A DNA stretch of 64,000 nt from Pseudomonas sp. PIC25 (GTDB lineage Bacteria; Pseudomonadota; Gammaproteobacteria; Pseudomonadales; Pseudomonadaceae), in contig NZ_MUJY01000108.1 of NCBI RefSeq assembly GCF_002286785.1, forward strand, positions 1 through 64,000. Direction: 5' to 3'. The notes below the pieces were generated by a model. It was not told the DNA's origin, ran no database searches, and saw only the letters and a list, made by a program, of their open reading frames with translations. Of this stretch, positions 7,453-19,110 are shown piece after piece (position 1 is the stretch's first letter; the number at the start of each line of letters is the position of its first letter). The position numbers were made by a program, and so were the translations under genes.

Positions 7453-8245
7453 TGAGCGCTCTCTCCACCAGTGACTACAGCACCAACGAAATGATGACCG
7501 TGGCCGCCGCCCGCCGCCTGAAGAACGGCGCGGTCTGCTTCGTCGGCATTGGCCTGCCGTCCAAGGCGGCCAACCTGGCGCGCCTGACCTCGTCGCCGGA
7601 TGTGGTGCTGATCTACGAATCCGGCCCCATCGGCGCCAAGCCGTCGGTGCTGCCGCTGTCCATCGGTGACGGCGAGCTGGCCGAGACCGCCGACACTGTG
7701 GTGCCCACTGGCGAGATTTTCCGCTACTGGCTGCAGGGCGGGCGTATCGACGTGGGTTTCCTCGGCGCCGCCCAGGTGGACAGGTACGGCAACATCAATA
7801 CCACCGTGATCGGCGACTACCGGCAGCCCAAGGTGCGCCTGCCGGGTGCCGGCGGTGCGCCGGAGATCGCCGGTTCGGCCAAGGAGGTGCTGATCATCCT
7901 CAAGCAGTCGCATCGCACCTTCGTCGACAAGCTGGCCTTCGTCACCTCGGTCGGCCATGGCGAGGGCGGCGATCATCGCCAGCAACTCGGCCTGCCGGGC
8001 AAGGGGCCGGTGGCGATCATCACCGACCTTTGCATCATGGAGCCGGAAGCCGGCACGAACGAATTCATTGTCACCGGGCTGCACCCCGGAGTGACCCGCG
8101 AACAGGTGATCGAAGCCACTGGCTGGCCGATCCGCTTCGCGCCCATCGTCGCCGAGACGCCCGCGCCCGACGAGACCGAGCTGAGCGCTCTGCGCGCCCT
8201 GGAAGCCCGCACGGCGGCGGCACACGGTCAGCAAGGGGGTGAGGA

Positions 8246-8249
<4 letters not shown>
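7452..8249 (+). CDS. pcaJ: 3-oxoadipate CoA-transferase, subunit B
   Basis: This 265-residue beta subunit carries the active-site glutamate of class I CoA-transferases at Glu56 in LIYESGPIGA, which forms the glutamyl-CoA thioester intermediate. FVGIGLPSKAANLARL, and later DVGFLGAAQVDRYGNINTT, are family-conserved. The ATG at 7452 overlaps the pcaI stop, and its own stop overlaps the pcaF start. The frame stays open upstream into pcaI, but that part is only an overlapping reading of pcaI and is not included. Confidence 0.93.
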
Positions 8250-9451
<1,202 letters not shown>

Positions 9452-9542
9452 CGGTTTGGCCGGTCCGGGCCGATGGAAAGGCTACGGGGCTCGGGCCGGC
9501 CTTCTGATAAGCGTGATTCGGCCTCGTCGGGCACCGTTTTTT

Positions 9543-9567
9543 TGTGGGAGCGAATTCATTCGCGATG
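9543..9567 (+). repeat. REP element
   Basis: TGTGGGAGCGAATTCATTCG followed by CGATG is a standard Pseudomonas REP unit with the small imperfect palindrome GCGAA-TTCA-TTCGC. It lies between pcaF and pcaB and may affect mRNA stability or serve as a transcription boundary. Confidence 0.8.
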
Positions 9568-9661
9568 CCCCTTGGCTCGACCGATCTCACCAACCGGTGG
9601 ATTCGCCGCCGCCGTGCTGCGAACCTAGGCTGAAATGGCGAACACCTGTGGAAACTCCAAC

Positions 9662-11014
9662 GTGACCAACCAACTCTTCGATGCCTATTTCACCGCTCCG
9701 GCCATGCGCACGGTGTTTTCCGATGCCGGCCGCTTGCAGGGCATGCTCGATTTCGAGGCCGCCCTGGCGCGGGCGGAGGCGCGTTGCGGGGTGATCCCGG
9801 CCGCAGCCGTGGAACCCATCGAGGCCGCCTGCAAGGCCGATCTCTATGACCCTGCCAACCTAGCCGAAGCCATCGTCAGTGCGGGCAACTCGGCGATCCC
9901 GCTGGTCAAGGCGCTGGGCAAGCGCATCGCTACCCGCGATGCCGACGCCGAGCGTTACGTCCATTTCGGTGCCACCAGCCAGGACGCCATGGACACCGGC
10001 CTGGTGTTGCAACTGCGCCAGGCTCTTGGCCTGCTGAACGGCGATCTGGCGCGACTGGCCGAGGCGCTGGCCGAACAGGCCGAGCGTCACGCCGATACCG
10101 TGCTCAGCGGGCGCACCTGGCTCCAGCACGCCACTCCGGTGACCCTGGGTATGAAGCTCGCCGGCCTGCTCGGCGCCATCACCCGGCATCGCCAGCGCCT
10201 CGCCGAAATCGAACCACGCCTGCTCTGCCTGCAATTCGGCGGCGCCTCCGGCTCCCTCGCCGCCCTGGGCGAACAGGCCTGGCCGGTGAGCCAGGCCCTG
10301 GCCCGCGAGCTGGACCTGAACCTGCCGGACCAACCCTGGCACACCCAGCGCGACCGCCTCGCCGAGTTCGCCGCGCTGCTCGGCCTGGTCGCCGGTACTT
10401 TGGGCAAGCTCGGCCGCGACCTCAGCCTGCTCATGCAGACCGACGTGGGCGAGGCCTTCGAGCCTTCCGCGCCGGGCAAGGGCGGTTCCTCGACCATGCC
10501 GCACAAGCGCAATCCAGTGGGCGCCGCCGTGCTGATCGGTGCCGCCACCCGCGCGCCGGGGCTGGTCGCGACCCTGCTGGCCGCCTTGCCACAGGAGCAT
10601 GAGCGCAGCCTCGGACTGTGGCATGCCGAGTGGGAGACTCTGCCGGAACTCTGCTGCCTGGTATCCGGCGCTCTGCAGCATGCCCTGGTTATCGTCCCTG
10701 GCCTGGAAGTAGACGTCACGCGGATGCGCGCCAACCTCGAACTGACCCGGGGCCTGGTGCTGGCCGAGGCGGTGAGCATCGCCCTGGCCCAGCGCATCGG
10801 TCGCGAGGCGGCTCATCAGCTGGTCGAGCGCTGCTGCCGCCAGGCCGTCGCCGAACAGCGCCATCTGCGCGCGGTGCTCGGCAACAGCGGCGAAGTCACC
10901 GCACAGCTTTCCGCCGCCGAACTGGATCGCCTGTTCGATCCGGCCCACTACCTGGGCCAGGCGCGCCGCTGGGTCGAGCGCGCCCTGGCCGAACACCAAG
11001 CCTTGTCCCGTTGA
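9662..11014 (+). CDS. pcaB: 3-carboxy-cis,cis-muconate cycloisomerase
   Basis: This protein of about 450 residues is a member of the fumarase/aspartase superfamily and lactonises beta-carboxy-cis,cis-muconate to gamma-carboxymuconolactone. The superfamily signature GSSTMPHKRNP is present, as are the TSQDAMDTGL and WLQHATPVTLG active-site regions. The GTG at 9662 (reading M-TNQLFDAYFTAPAMR) is chosen because Pseudomonas PcaB proteins begin that way. An ATG at 9635 would add nine residues and cannot be excluded. It opens the pcaBDC group: pcaD follows after 10 bases. Confidence 0.93.
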   Translation: MTNQLFDAYFTAPAMRTVFSDAGRLQGMLDFEAALARAEARCGVIPAAAVEPIEAACKADLYDPANLAEAIVSAGNSAIPLVKALGKRIATRDADAERYVHFGATSQDAMDTGLVLQLRQALGLLNGDLARLAEALAEQAERHADTVLSGRTWLQHATPVTLGMKLAGLLGAITRHRQRLAEIEPRLLCLQFGGASGSLAALGEQAWPVSQALARELDLNLPDQPWHTQRDRLAEFAALLGLVAGTLGKLGRDLSLLMQTDVGEAFEPSAPGKGGSSTMPHKRNPVGAAVLIGAATRAPGLVATLLAALPQEHERSLGLWHAEWETLPELCCLVSGALQHALVIVPGLEVDVTRMRANLELTRGLVLAEAVSIALAQRIGREAAHQLVERCCRQAVAEQRHLRAVLGNSGEVTAQLSAAELDRLFDPAHYLGQARRWVERALAEHQALSR

Positions 11015-11024
11015 GGAGCGTTTC

Positions 11025-11813
11025 GTGGCTGATCTCCACCTCGCCGATGGCGACCTGAACTACCAGTTGGAAGGCCCGGCCGGCGCGCCGGTGCTGGTGC
11101 TGTCCAACTCCCTGGGCACCGATCTGCATATGTGGGATGTGCAAATGCCGGCCTTCACCGAGCATTTCCGCGTGCTGCGCTACGACACCCGTGGCCATGG
11201 CGCATCGGGGGTGACGCCGGGGCCGTACACCGTCGAACAGCTCGGCCGCGACGTGCTGGCCCTGTTGGACGCGCTGGACATTCCCCGGGCGCACTTCTGC
11301 GGCCTGTCCATGGGCGGGCTGATCGGCCAGTGGCTGGGCATCCATGCCGGCGAGCGTCTGAGCAAGCTGGTGCTGTGCAACACGGCGGCGAAGATTGCCA
11401 ACGATGAGGTATGGAACACCCGCATCGACATCGTGCTCAAGGGCGGCCAGCAGGCCATGCGCGACCTGCGCGATGCCTCCATCGCCCGCTGGTTCACCCC
11501 GGCCTTCGCCGAAGCGCAGCCGGTCCAGGCCGCGCACATCACCGCGATGCTCGCCGCCACCTCGCCGGAAGGCTACGCCGCCAATTGCGCCGCCGTGCGC
11601 GATGCGGACTTCCGCGAGACGCTGGGTGCGATCGCCGCGCCGACACTGATCGTCTGTGGCAGCCAGGACCCGGTCACCACCACCGAGAATGGCCGCTTCA
11701 TGCAGGCGCGCATCGCCGGTGCCGAACTGGCCGAATTCACCGCCGCGCATCTTTCCAACGTCGAGGCGGGCGACCGGTTCACTCGTCGCGTGCTGGATTT
11801 CCTGCTGGGTTGA
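11025..11813 (+). CDS. pcaD: 3-oxoadipate enol-lactonase
   Basis: This 262-residue alpha/beta hydrolase opens beta-ketoadipate enol-lactone to beta-ketoadipate. The nucleophile elbow GLSMGG holds Ser95. Asp215 (in CGSQDPVT) and His242 (in AAHLSN) complete the triad. The oxyanion-hole loop SNSLGTDLHMWD is typical of PcaD. It starts at a GTG preceded by GAGGAG. In some bacteria PcaD is fused to PcaC; here they are separate genes 44 bases apart. Confidence 0.93.
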   Translation: MADLHLADGDLNYQLEGPAGAPVLVLSNSLGTDLHMWDVQMPAFTEHFRVLRYDTRGHGASGVTPGPYTVEQLGRDVLALLDALDIPRAHFCGLSMGGLIGQWLGIHAGERLSKLVLCNTAAKIANDEVWNTRIDIVLKGGQQAMRDLRDASIARWFTPAFAEAQPVQAAHITAMLAATSPEGYAANCAAVRDADFRETLGAIAAPTLIVCGSQDPVTTTENGRFMQARIAGAELAEFTAAHLSNVEAGDRFTRRVLDFLLG

Positions 11814-11857
11814 TTGTTTGGCTTCTGTGGGCGAATTTGATTCCTAGGGACTGAAAA

Positions 11858-12259
11858 ATGGACGAAAAAGAACGCTACGAAGCCGGCATGCAGGTCCGCC
11901 GCGCGGTGCTGGGCGATGCCCATGTCGACCGCAGCCTGAAGAACCTGACGCCGTTCAACCAGGAATTCCAGGAAATGATCACCCGCCACGCCTGGGGCGA
12001 CATCTGGACCCGGCCGGGCTTGCCGCGCCATACCCGCAGTCTGGTCACCATCGCCATGCTCATCGGCATGAACCGCGAGGGCGAGTTGAAGCTGCACCTG
12101 CGAGCCGCGAAGAACAACGGCGTGACCCGCGACGAGATCAAGGAAGTGCTGATGCAGAGCGCAATCTACTGTGGCATCCCGGCGGCCAACGCCACTTTCC
12201 ACCTGGCCGAGGAAGTCTGGGACGAACTGGGGGTGGAGTCGCTGCGGCCGGAGGGATGA
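11858..12259 (+). CDS. pcaC: 4-carboxymuconolactone decarboxylase
   Basis: This 133-residue AhpD/CMD-fold enzyme decarboxylates gamma-carboxymuconolactone to beta-ketoadipate enol-lactone, the substrate of PcaD. Conserved family segments include FNQEFQEMITRHAWGDIWTR and RSLVTIAMLIGMNREGELKLH, followed by the helix with IYCGIPAANATFHLAEEV. It lacks the CxxC redox motif of AhpD, as expected for the decarboxylase. It closes the pca block; the following 128 bases hold no gene. Confidence 0.93.
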   Translation: MDEKERYEAGMQVRRAVLGDAHVDRSLKNLTPFNQEFQEMITRHAWGDIWTRPGLPRHTRSLVTIAMLIGMNREGELKLHLRAAKNNGVTRDEIKEVLMQSAIYCGIPAANATFHLAEEVWDELGVESLRPEG

Positions 12260-12387
12260 GCGGACGGGGTGGACAGTCGCTTGGCCAGGCTCACCCTACC
12301 AGACGGACCAAACACCCCATCCATTCCGCACCATCCAACAAAAAACCCTTATCATTCCGCGTCTTAGCCCATTTTTGAGATAGCCGA

Positions 12388-14304
12388 ATGCCATCTGCTG
12401 TCGAGCGCTACAAGGCGCTCCTGTCCGGGATGCTGGCCCGTTATTTCCCGCGTACCACGGCCTATCTGCGGACCGAGCGCGAGGCGGCGGCTGCGCAGGC
12501 GAAGCCGCGTTCGCGCAGCAAGAAAGCCGGAGCCAGGAGCGCCAAGCCCCGCGCAAGGAAAACCGCCGATACCAAGCCCAAGCCGGCGAGTACTGGCATC
12601 TACCCGGCAACGCTGATGCCGGTGGCAGCGGCGCAGGTGCAGGCGATGCGCGAGCGGGTTGCCGAGGCGGTGCGGGCGGGGGTTGTGAGTGCGCCGTCGG
12701 ACGAGCAGTGGGCGATGATCCTGGGGCGCGCGCCGCTCACGCGGATTTTCGCCGGGGCGGGGTCGGGAAAGTCGACCACCCTGGTGCTGCGGGTGGTGTT
12801 CATGCTCTGCCACCTGGGCATCGAGCCGGGGCGGTTGACGGTGATCTCCTTCACCAATGCCTCCTGCGCTCAACTACGCGAGCAGTTGCTGAAGGTGCTC
12901 GGCTTCTGGGGCTTTCCGTTCGACGCCGCGCAGGCGCGCAAATGCGTGCGTACCTTCCATTCGGCCATGGGCACGTTGGCCAAGGAGGTGCTCGGCAATC
13001 CGGCCTGGTTCGAGCAATTGGACGAGCCCGCTGCGGAAGGCGAGCTGGACAACCCGTTGCTATCCGGCCGCTTGCGTCCGGCTCAGCAGCGGCTGTTGAA
13101 GCAGGTCTACCAGGACGCCTATGCCAAGGACCCGGCCTTCCGCGAACGGGTGCACCGCCTGCTGGACCTGCCGCCTCCCCCGGAGGAGGCCAAGGGCAAG
13201 CCCAAGGCGCCACTGGACGGTTTCGCCCTCGCCGGCGAGTTCGCCGCGCTGCCATTGTTCGAGGCCTTCTATGTACAGGCGGGGTTCATGGAAAGCATCG
13301 GTCTGCGCCCCGGACGGATCGTTGCCCAAGCGCTATCCTGCTCGCCGCGGGAGCGTTGTTTCGTCGAGGCGCTGGCGCTGTTCTGGCAGCGCTTCGAAAC
13401 GCGGCTGACGGAGCAGGGCCTGACGACCTTCAACGGCGCTTTCCAACGGCTCACCGATACCCTGGAAGACGGCGGCCGTGTTCCGGCCGAGGCCCTGCGG
13501 CCGCTCAGCCATCTGCTGATCGACGAGTTCCAGGACATCTCCCCGCAGATCGTCCTCTGGTTGCAGGCGGTCCATCGGCGGCTCGTCCGCGAGAAGGAGA
13601 AGGTCAGCCTGATGGCCATCGGCGACGACTGGCAGTCGATCTACGGCTGGCGCGGCAGCTCGCCGGAACTGTTCATGGATTTCGACCGACACTTCCCGTC
13701 GAAGGGCAAGCGCAAGAGTGCCGTGCTGCTGCTGGAAACCAACTACCGCTCCATCGAGCCGGTAATCCGCGATGCCGAGGCGGTGCTGGACGGCGTGGCG
13801 TTCAAGCAGGCCAAGACGAGCAAGGCGTTCAAGGCGATGCAGCCGGGCGATCACGGGGTGAAGCTGGTGCCGCGCTTCGATCTCAAGGCGCGGTTGCCGG
13901 AGCTGCTGGCGGAGATCGATGCGCAGTGCGAGCACGTCGCCGCCAAGGGCTCGGCCGAGCGCACGGCGGTACTGCTGCTGAGCCGGCGCAATGAGCCGTT
14001 GCAGCAGATCCAGGCGCAACTGAAGAAAGCGCTGCCGGTGAAGGGCTATACCATTCACCGTGCCAAGGGGTTGCAGGCCGAGGTGGCGATCATCGTCGAC
14101 GACTGCATGCCACCGGAAAAACACCCGCTGCGCAACGCGCTCTACGCGCACTCCGGGTTCTTCCGCAACAGCTACGACCAAGCCATGGCCGACGAGGCGC
14201 TGCGCCTGGCCTATGTGGCGATCACCCGTGGTGTGAGCCGGGTGCTCTGGTTCACCGCGAAAGTACAGGGCGCGACGCAGGTACTGGCGCAGCGCGGTCG
14301 CTGA
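12388..14304 (+). CDS. UvrD/Rep-type SF1A DNA helicase
   Basis: This 638-residue protein has all main motifs of superfamily 1A helicases: Walker A FAGAGSGKST (residues 121-130), motif II LLIDEFQDIS, motif III GDDWQSIYGWRG, motif IV NYRS, motif V TIHRAKGLQAEVAIIVDD, and motif VI LAYVAITRGVSRV. Such enzymes translocate 3' to 5' on single-stranded DNA. The N-terminal 110 residues contain a basic stretch rich in Lys, Arg and Ala (about 38-68) that is not part of the helicase core and may bind DNA. It is smaller than UvrD (720 residues) because the 1B/2B subdomains are short. Its pathway is not known; it is not UvrD or Rep themselves. Confidence 0.82.
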   Translation: MPSAVERYKALLSGMLARYFPRTTAYLRTEREAAAAQAKPRSRSKKAGARSAKPRARKTADTKPKPASTGIYPATLMPVAAAQVQAMRERVAEAVRAGVVSAPSDEQWAMILGRAPLTRIFAGAGSGKSTTLVLRVVFMLCHLGIEPGRLTVISFTNASCAQLREQLLKVLGFWGFPFDAAQARKCVRTFHSAMGTLAKEVLGNPAWFEQLDEPAAEGELDNPLLSGRLRPAQQRLLKQVYQDAYAKDPAFRERVHRLLDLPPPPEEAKGKPKAPLDGFALAGEFAALPLFEAFYVQAGFMESIGLRPGRIVAQALSCSPRERCFVEALALFWQRFETRLTEQGLTTFNGAFQRLTDTLEDGGRVPAEALRPLSHLLIDEFQDISPQIVLWLQAVHRRLVREKEKVSLMAIGDDWQSIYGWRGSSPELFMDFDRHFPSKGKRKSAVLLLETNYRSIEPVIRDAEAVLDGVAFKQAKTSKAFKAMQPGDHGVKLVPRFDLKARLPELLAEIDAQCEHVAAKGSAERTAVLLLSRRNEPLQQIQAQLKKALPVKGYTIHRAKGLQAEVAIIVDDCMPPEKHPLRNALYAHSGFFRNSYDQAMADEALRLAYVAITRGVSRVLWFTAKVQGATQVLAQRGR

Positions 14305-14308
14305 GGCA

Positions 14309-15937
14309 TCACCCCATCAGCGCCGCCTCGGCATAGTCCAGCTCGCGGATCAGTTCCTGCAGCATCTGGTCGTCGATGACATGGCGTTTGCGCAGGCGGT
14401 ACAGCTCCTTGCGTTCGGCCTGGATCGCCTTGATGCGGATTTCCGTCTCCAGGGCCTTGGTGCGGCGGGCCTGGTTGGCCATGTCGTGGCGGTCCATCAG
14501 TACTTCGAGGTTGTGACGGTAGGCTTCGATCACCCCGGTGGTGACCTCGTTGACCCGCAGTGCTGCGTCGGCGTCGCCGCTGGGGTGCGACTGTTTCCAG
14601 CCTTCCAGCCAGCGGATCGCCGCCTGCGCCGCGGCGCGCCGGGCCTTGCGCAGTTCCTGTTCGTGCTCTTCCAGGTCGTTCATCGGCAGGAACCGGAGGA
14701 AGTAGGGCACGCCGAAGCTGCCGATGGCCAGGGAGAGGATGATTACCGCGGCGGCGATGAAAATCATCGGATCGCGGCCGGGGAAGGGTGCATCGCCGAT
14801 CATCAGCGGCACCGAGAGCACGCCCGCCAGGGTGATGGCACCGCGCACGCCGGCCACCGAGCTGAGTGCGGAGAGCAGGGCCACCGGCTGCGGTTCGCGA
14901 GGCTTGCCGCGCAGGCGGGCGACCAGCGCCTCCCAGTGGTGGTAGGCGTAGACGAAGGCGTAGCGGATCACCAGCAGCAGCACCATGATCAGCACGGCAT
15001 AGAGCATCAGCAGGGGCAGGTTGTAGCTCTCGCCGCTGGCGTTCATCCAGACGCGCTCGATGATGCGCGGGAATTGCAGGCCGAGCAGCAGGAACACCAG
15101 GCCGTTGAAGCTGAAATCGAGCATCTCCCAGATGCTGCGGTTGATGATGCGCGTGCTGGTCTTCACCGGCAGCATGTCGACCCGGCTCTGCACCATGCCG
15201 GCGGCCACTGCCGAGAGGATGCCGGACATGCCGGCGTGCTCGGCGAGGAAGAAGGCGGCGAAGGGCAACAGCAGCATGGTGACCACGTAGCTCGACGGGT
15301 CGTAGAGCTTGTGCGACGTCATCCACTGCTTGAGCTTGCCGACCGCCCAGCTCAGCCCGGCGCCGATGGCCAGGCCGCCGAGGGCGACCAGGAGAAAGCC
15401 GCCGGCCACTGAAGAAAGCGAGAAGCTGCCGGTCACCGCGGCGGCGACGGCGAACTTGAATGACACCAGGCCGGTGGCGTCGTTCATCATCGCTTCGCCT
15501 TCGAGCTGATGGCTCATGTGGCGCGGCAGCCGGCCCTGGGCGATGGCGATCACCGCCAGCGCGTCGGTGGGCGAGAGGATGGCGGCGAGGGCGAAGCTGG
15601 CGGCCAGTGGAATCGACGGCAGCAGCCAATGGATGACATAGCCGGCCACCACCACCGTGATCAGTACCAGCAGCAGAGACATGGCGGCGATCTGCCCGCC
15701 GTGGTCGCGGAACTCGCGTTTGGGTATCCGCCAGCCGTCATAGAACAGCAGCGGCGGAATGAACAGCAGCATGAAGAGTTCCGGGTGCAGTTCCACCTGC
15801 ATGCCGAACGGCGGCAGGGCGATGGCGCAGCCCATGAGAATCTGCAGGATCGGCAGCGGTACGGGGAAGACGTTCGCCACGATGCGGCTGATGGCGACGG
15901 CGAGCAGGAGCAGGAAGATGAGGTTGAGAATATCCAT
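14309..15937 (-). CDS. Na+/H+ antiporter (CPA1 family)
   Basis: This 542-residue inner-membrane monovalent cation/proton antiporter of the CPA1 (NhaP/YjcE) family has about twelve hydrophobic helices, then a hydrophilic C-terminal cytoplasmic tail of about 130 residues rich in charged heptads. The exchange site is visible as ILSPTDALAVIAI and EGEAMMNDATGLVSFKFA, with the acidic residues typical of the family, and SSVAGVRGAITLAG carries the conserved arginine. The ATG at 15937 (MDILNLIFLLLL) is chosen; an upstream in-frame extension to 16153 would cover the promoter region and lacks family resemblance. It is divergent from napE. Confidence 0.85.
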   Translation of the reverse strand: MDILNLIFLLLLAVAISRIVANVFPVPLPILQILMGCAIALPPFGMQVELHPELFMLLFIPPLLFYDGWRIPKREFRDHGGQIAAMSLLLVLITVVVAGYVIHWLLPSIPLAASFALAAILSPTDALAVIAIAQGRLPRHMSHQLEGEAMMNDATGLVSFKFAVAAAVTGSFSLSSVAGGFLLVALGGLAIGAGLSWAVGKLKQWMTSHKLYDPSSYVVTMLLLPFAAFFLAEHAGMSGILSAVAAGMVQSRVDMLPVKTSTRIINRSIWEMLDFSFNGLVFLLLGLQFPRIIERVWMNASGESYNLPLLMLYAVLIMVLLLVIRYAFVYAYHHWEALVARLRGKPREPQPVALLSALSSVAGVRGAITLAGVLSVPLMIGDAPFPGRDPMIFIAAAVIILSLAIGSFGVPYFLRFLPMNDLEEHEQELRKARRAAAQAAIRWLEGWKQSHPSGDADAALRVNEVTTGVIEAYRHNLEVLMDRHDMANQARRTKALETEIRIKAIQAERKELYRLRKRHVIDDQMLQELIRELDYAEAALMG

Positions 15938-16122
15938 TGGCGGCGACTCTATACGGCGGGCGAGACCGGCTCCATGACTTGGCGCAATGAATCTGGTAAC
16001 GGACGTAAGAATAGCCGGGGAAGGTGCAAAACCTGACCGTTCGTCCAGTTGGAGAAAGGAAGGACTTGCGTGCCACGCCGGGCAACTATGCTTTCCCGAA
16101 ACGACCTGCGCGAGCCTCGACC

Positions 16123-16299
16123 ATGCATTCGACCCCCCAAGGCCGTCCTGCACCCGATAGCAAGCAAGCGGAAACCCGTCTCTTCATTTTTCTCATCGTG
16201 TTCCTGTTCCCGATCCTCAGCGTCGTGCTGGTGGCGGCCTACGGGTTCGTCGTATGGATTTTCCAGATGCTGATCTTCGGCCCGCCCGGGCCGGGTTGA
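16123..16299 (+). CDS. napE: Periplasmic nitrate reductase accessory protein NapE
   Basis: This 58-residue protein has one membrane helix (RLFIFLIVFLFPILSVVLVA, continuing to AYGFVVWIFQMLIFG), the typical NapE layout of a short hydrophilic N-terminus and a conserved hydrophobic remainder. The function of NapE is unclear; it is the first gene of nap operons in many pseudomonads. It is followed 38 bases later by napD. In P. aeruginosa napF lies between napE and napD, and it is absent here. Confidence 0.85.
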   Translation: MHSTPQGRPAPDSKQAETRLFIFLIVFLFPILSVVLVAAYGFVVWIFQMLIFGPPGPG

Positions 16300-16337
16300 T
16301 CGTCCTCGCTAAAGCCCCATACCGTCAGGGAATCCTC

Positions 16338-16598
16338 ATGGATGACGTCCTGCATATCGCCAGTCTGCTGGTCCATTGCCGTCCCGAGGCGCTTGCCGCG
16401 CTGAAGGACAACCTGCGTCTGCTGCCCGATCTGGAGCTGCATCAGGAAAGCCCGGCCGGCAAGCTGGTAGTGGTGCTGGAGGCGGAGCACGAGAGCCGCA
16501 TTCTCGAACGGCTCGACCAGATCCAGAGCCTGCCCGGCGTACTCAATGCCGTGCTGGTCTACCACGAACTCCTCGATCACGAAGGAGAAGCCCGATGA
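16338..16598 (+). CDS. napD: NapA maturation chaperone NapD
   Basis: This 86-residue cytoplasmic chaperone binds the twin-arginine signal peptide of NapA and delays export until the cofactors are inserted. Conserved features are [18 protein letters not shown] at the N-terminus and the [16 protein letters not shown] strand near the C-terminus in a ferredoxin-like fold. The ATG at 16338 gives the usual family length. Its stop codon overlaps the napA start in an ATGA motif. Confidence 0.9.
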   Translation: MDDVLHIASLLVHCRPEALAALKDNLRLLPDLELHQESPAGKLVVVLEAEHESRILERLDQIQSLPGVLNAVLVYHELLDHEGEAR

Positions 16599-19099
16599 GC
16601 CTGACCCGACGCCAGTTCGCCAAGGCCAATGCCGCCGCCATCGCGGCGAGCGTGGCCGGCATTCCCCTGGTCACCAGCGCCAGCAACCTGGTCACCGAGG
16701 CGGATGCCACCAACCTCAAGTGGGACAAGGCGCCTTGTCGCTTCTGCGGCACTGGCTGCGGGGTGATGGTGGCGACGCGGGACAACCGCGTGGTGGCGAC
16801 CCACGGCGACATGAAGGCGGAGGTCAATCGCGGCATCAACTGCGTCAAGGGTTACTTCCTGTCGAAGATCATGTACGGCGTGGACCGCCTGACCCAGCCG
16901 CTGCTGCGGATGAAGGGCGGCCGCTACGACAAGCAGGGCGAGTTCCAGCCGGTGAGCTGGGACCAGGCCTTCGACATCATGGCGGAGAAGTACAAGGCCG
17001 CCCTGGCCCAGGGCGGGCCCCAGGCCATCGGCATGTTCGGCTCGGGGCAATGGACCATCTGGGAAGGCTATGCGGCGAACAAGCTGATGAAGGCCGGCTT
17101 CCGCTCCAACAACCTCGACCCCAACGCCCGGCACTGCATGGCCTCGGCGGCGTTCGGCTTCATGCGCACCTTCGGCATGGACGAGCCCATGGGCTGCTAC
17201 GACGACATCGAGGCGGCGGATGCCTTCGTGCTTTGGGGTTCGAACATGGCGGAGATGCACCCGGTGCTGTGGACGCGGGTCACCGACCGGCGCCTGGGCG
17301 CGCCCCACGTCAAGGTGGCGGTGATGTCCACCTTCGAGCACCGCAGCTTCGACCTCGCCGATATCCCCATGGTGTTCAAGCCGCAGACGGACCTGGTGAT
17401 CCTCAACTACATCGCCAATCACATCGTGCAGAGCGGCGCGGTGAACCGTGATTTCGTGCAGAAGTACACCCGTTTCGCCAAGGGCGCGCAGAACATCGGC
17501 TACGGCCTGCGCCCCACCGATCCGCTGGAGCTGAAGGCGGAAAACGCAGCGGTGGCCAACACCTGGAGCGACATCGATTTCGACCAGTACGTGGAATTTC
17601 TCAAGCCCTACACACTGGAGCACGCGGCCAAGGAAACCGGCGTGCCGGCCGAGCGGCTGAAGGCGCTGGCCGAGCTGTATGCGGACCCGAAGGTGAAGGT
17701 CATGTCGTTCTGGACCATGGGCTTCAACCAGCACACCCGGGGCGTGTGGGCCAACAACCTGATCTACAACCTGCACCTGCTCACCGGCAAGATCAGCGAG
17801 CCGGGCAACAGCCCCTTCTCACTCACAGGCCAGCCCTCGGCCTGCGGCACGGCGCGGGAGGTGGGTACCTTCGCTCACCGCCTGCCTGCCGACATGCTGG
17901 TGGCCAACGCCAAGCACCGCGCGACCGCCGAGAAAATCTGGAAGCTGCCGGCCGGGACCATCCAGGAGAAGCCCGGCTTCCATGCGGTGGAGCAGAGCCG
18001 TCAGCTTAAGGACGGTGCCCTGCGGGTGTACTGGACGCAGGTTTGCAACAACATGCAGGCCGGGCCGAACATCATGCAGGAGATCCTGCCCGGCTGGCGC
18101 AACCCGGAGAACTTCATCATCGTCTCCGACGTGTACCCGACGGTCTCGGCCCAGGCCGCCGACCTGATCCTGCCCAGCGCCATGTGGGTGGAGAAGGAGG
18201 GGGCTTATGGCAACGCCGAGCGGCGCACGCAGTTCTGGCACCAGTTGGTGGACGCTCCCGGCGAGGCGCGCTCGGACCTCTGGCAACTGGTGGAATTCTC
18301 CAAGCGCTTCACTACCGACGAGGTCTGGCCGGCGGAGCTGCTGGCCAAGGCACCGGAGTACAAGGGCAAGACGCTGTACCAGGTGCTGTTCGCCAACGGC
18401 CAGGTGGATCGTTTTCCGAAGACCGAGATCGCCAAGGACTACCGTAACCACGAGGCCGAGGCGTTCGGCTTCTACATCCAGAAGGGCCTGTTCGAGGAAT
18501 ACGCCGCCTTCGGCCGGGGCCACGGGCATGACTTGGCGGACTTCGACGTCTACCACCAGGAACGCGGGCTGCGCTGGCCGGTGGTGGAGGGCAAGGAGAC
18601 GCGCTGGCGCTACCGCGAGGGCTACGATCCCTACGTGGCCAAGGGCAGCGGCGTGCAGTTCTACGGCCAGCCGGACAAGAAGGCGATCATCTTCGCCTTG
18701 CCCTACGAAGTGCCCGCCGAGGTGCCGGACGAGGAATATCCGTTCTGGCTCAGCACCGGCCGGGTGCTGGAGCACTGGCACACCGGCAGCATGACCCAGC
18801 GAGTCGACGAACTCTTCCGTGCGGTGCCCGATGCGCTGGTTTATATGCACCCGGAGGACGCGCGCAAGCTCAACGCCCGGCGCGGCAGCGTGGTGAAAGT
18901 GATCAGCCGGCGCGGCGAGATGCAGGCGCGGATCGAGACCCGCGGCCGTAACAAGCCGCCGCAAGGGCTGGTGTTCGTGCCGTTCTTCGACGCCAACAAG
19001 CTGATCAACAAGGTCACCCTCGACGCCACCGACCCGATCTCCAAGCAGACCGATTACAAGAAGTGCGCGGTGAAGATCGAAGTGGTCAGCCTTGCCTGA
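16595..19099 (+). CDS. napA: Periplasmic nitrate reductase, catalytic subunit
   Basis: This 834-residue molybdopterin (bis-MGD) enzyme reduces nitrate to nitrite in the periplasm. The twin-arginine signal [20 protein letters not shown] is followed by the [4Fe-4S] ligands Cys48, Cys51, Cys55 and Cys83. Cys181, in NARHCMASA, is the expected Mo ligand. The molybdopterin oxidoreductase and dinucleotide-binding domains follow (for example [15 protein letters not shown]). It receives electrons from NapB and NapC, encoded directly downstream. Nap in pseudomonads is usually expressed aerobically or for redox balancing and denitrification. The length matches the family. Confidence 0.97.
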   Translation: MSLTRRQFAKANAAAIAASVAGIPLVTSASNLVTEADATNLKWDKAPCRFCGTGCGVMVATRDNRVVATHGDMKAEVNRGINCVKGYFLSKIMYGVDRLTQPLLRMKGGRYDKQGEFQPVSWDQAFDIMAEKYKAALAQGGPQAIGMFGSGQWTIWEGYAANKLMKAGFRSNNLDPNARHCMASAAFGFMRTFGMDEPMGCYDDIEAADAFVLWGSNMAEMHPVLWTRVTDRRLGAPHVKVAVMSTFEHRSFDLADIPMVFKPQTDLVILNYIANHIVQSGAVNRDFVQKYTRFAKGAQNIGYGLRPTDPLELKAENAAVANTWSDIDFDQYVEFLKPYTLEHAAKETGVPAERLKALAELYADPKVKVMSFWTMGFNQHTRGVWANNLIYNLHLLTGKISEPGNSPFSLTGQPSACGTAREVGTFAHRLPADMLVANAKHRATAEKIWKLPAGTIQEKPGFHAVEQSRQLKDGALRVYWTQVCNNMQAGPNIMQEILPGWRNPENFIIVSDVYPTVSAQAADLILPSAMWVEKEGAYGNAERRTQFWHQLVDAPGEARSDLWQLVEFSKRFTTDEVWPAELLAKAPEYKGKTLYQVLFANGQVDRFPKTEIAKDYRNHEAEAFGFYIQKGLFEEYAAFGRGHGHDLADFDVYHQERGLRWPVVEGKETRWRYREGYDPYVAKGSGVQFYGQPDKKAIIFALPYEVPAEVPDEEYPFWLSTGRVLEHWHTGSMTQRVDELFRAVPDALVYMHPEDARKLNARRGSVVKVISRRGEMQARIETRGRNKPPQGLVFVPFFDANKLINKVTLDATDPISKQTDYKKCAVKIEVVSLA

Positions 19100-19110
19100 G
19101 GAGACACGCC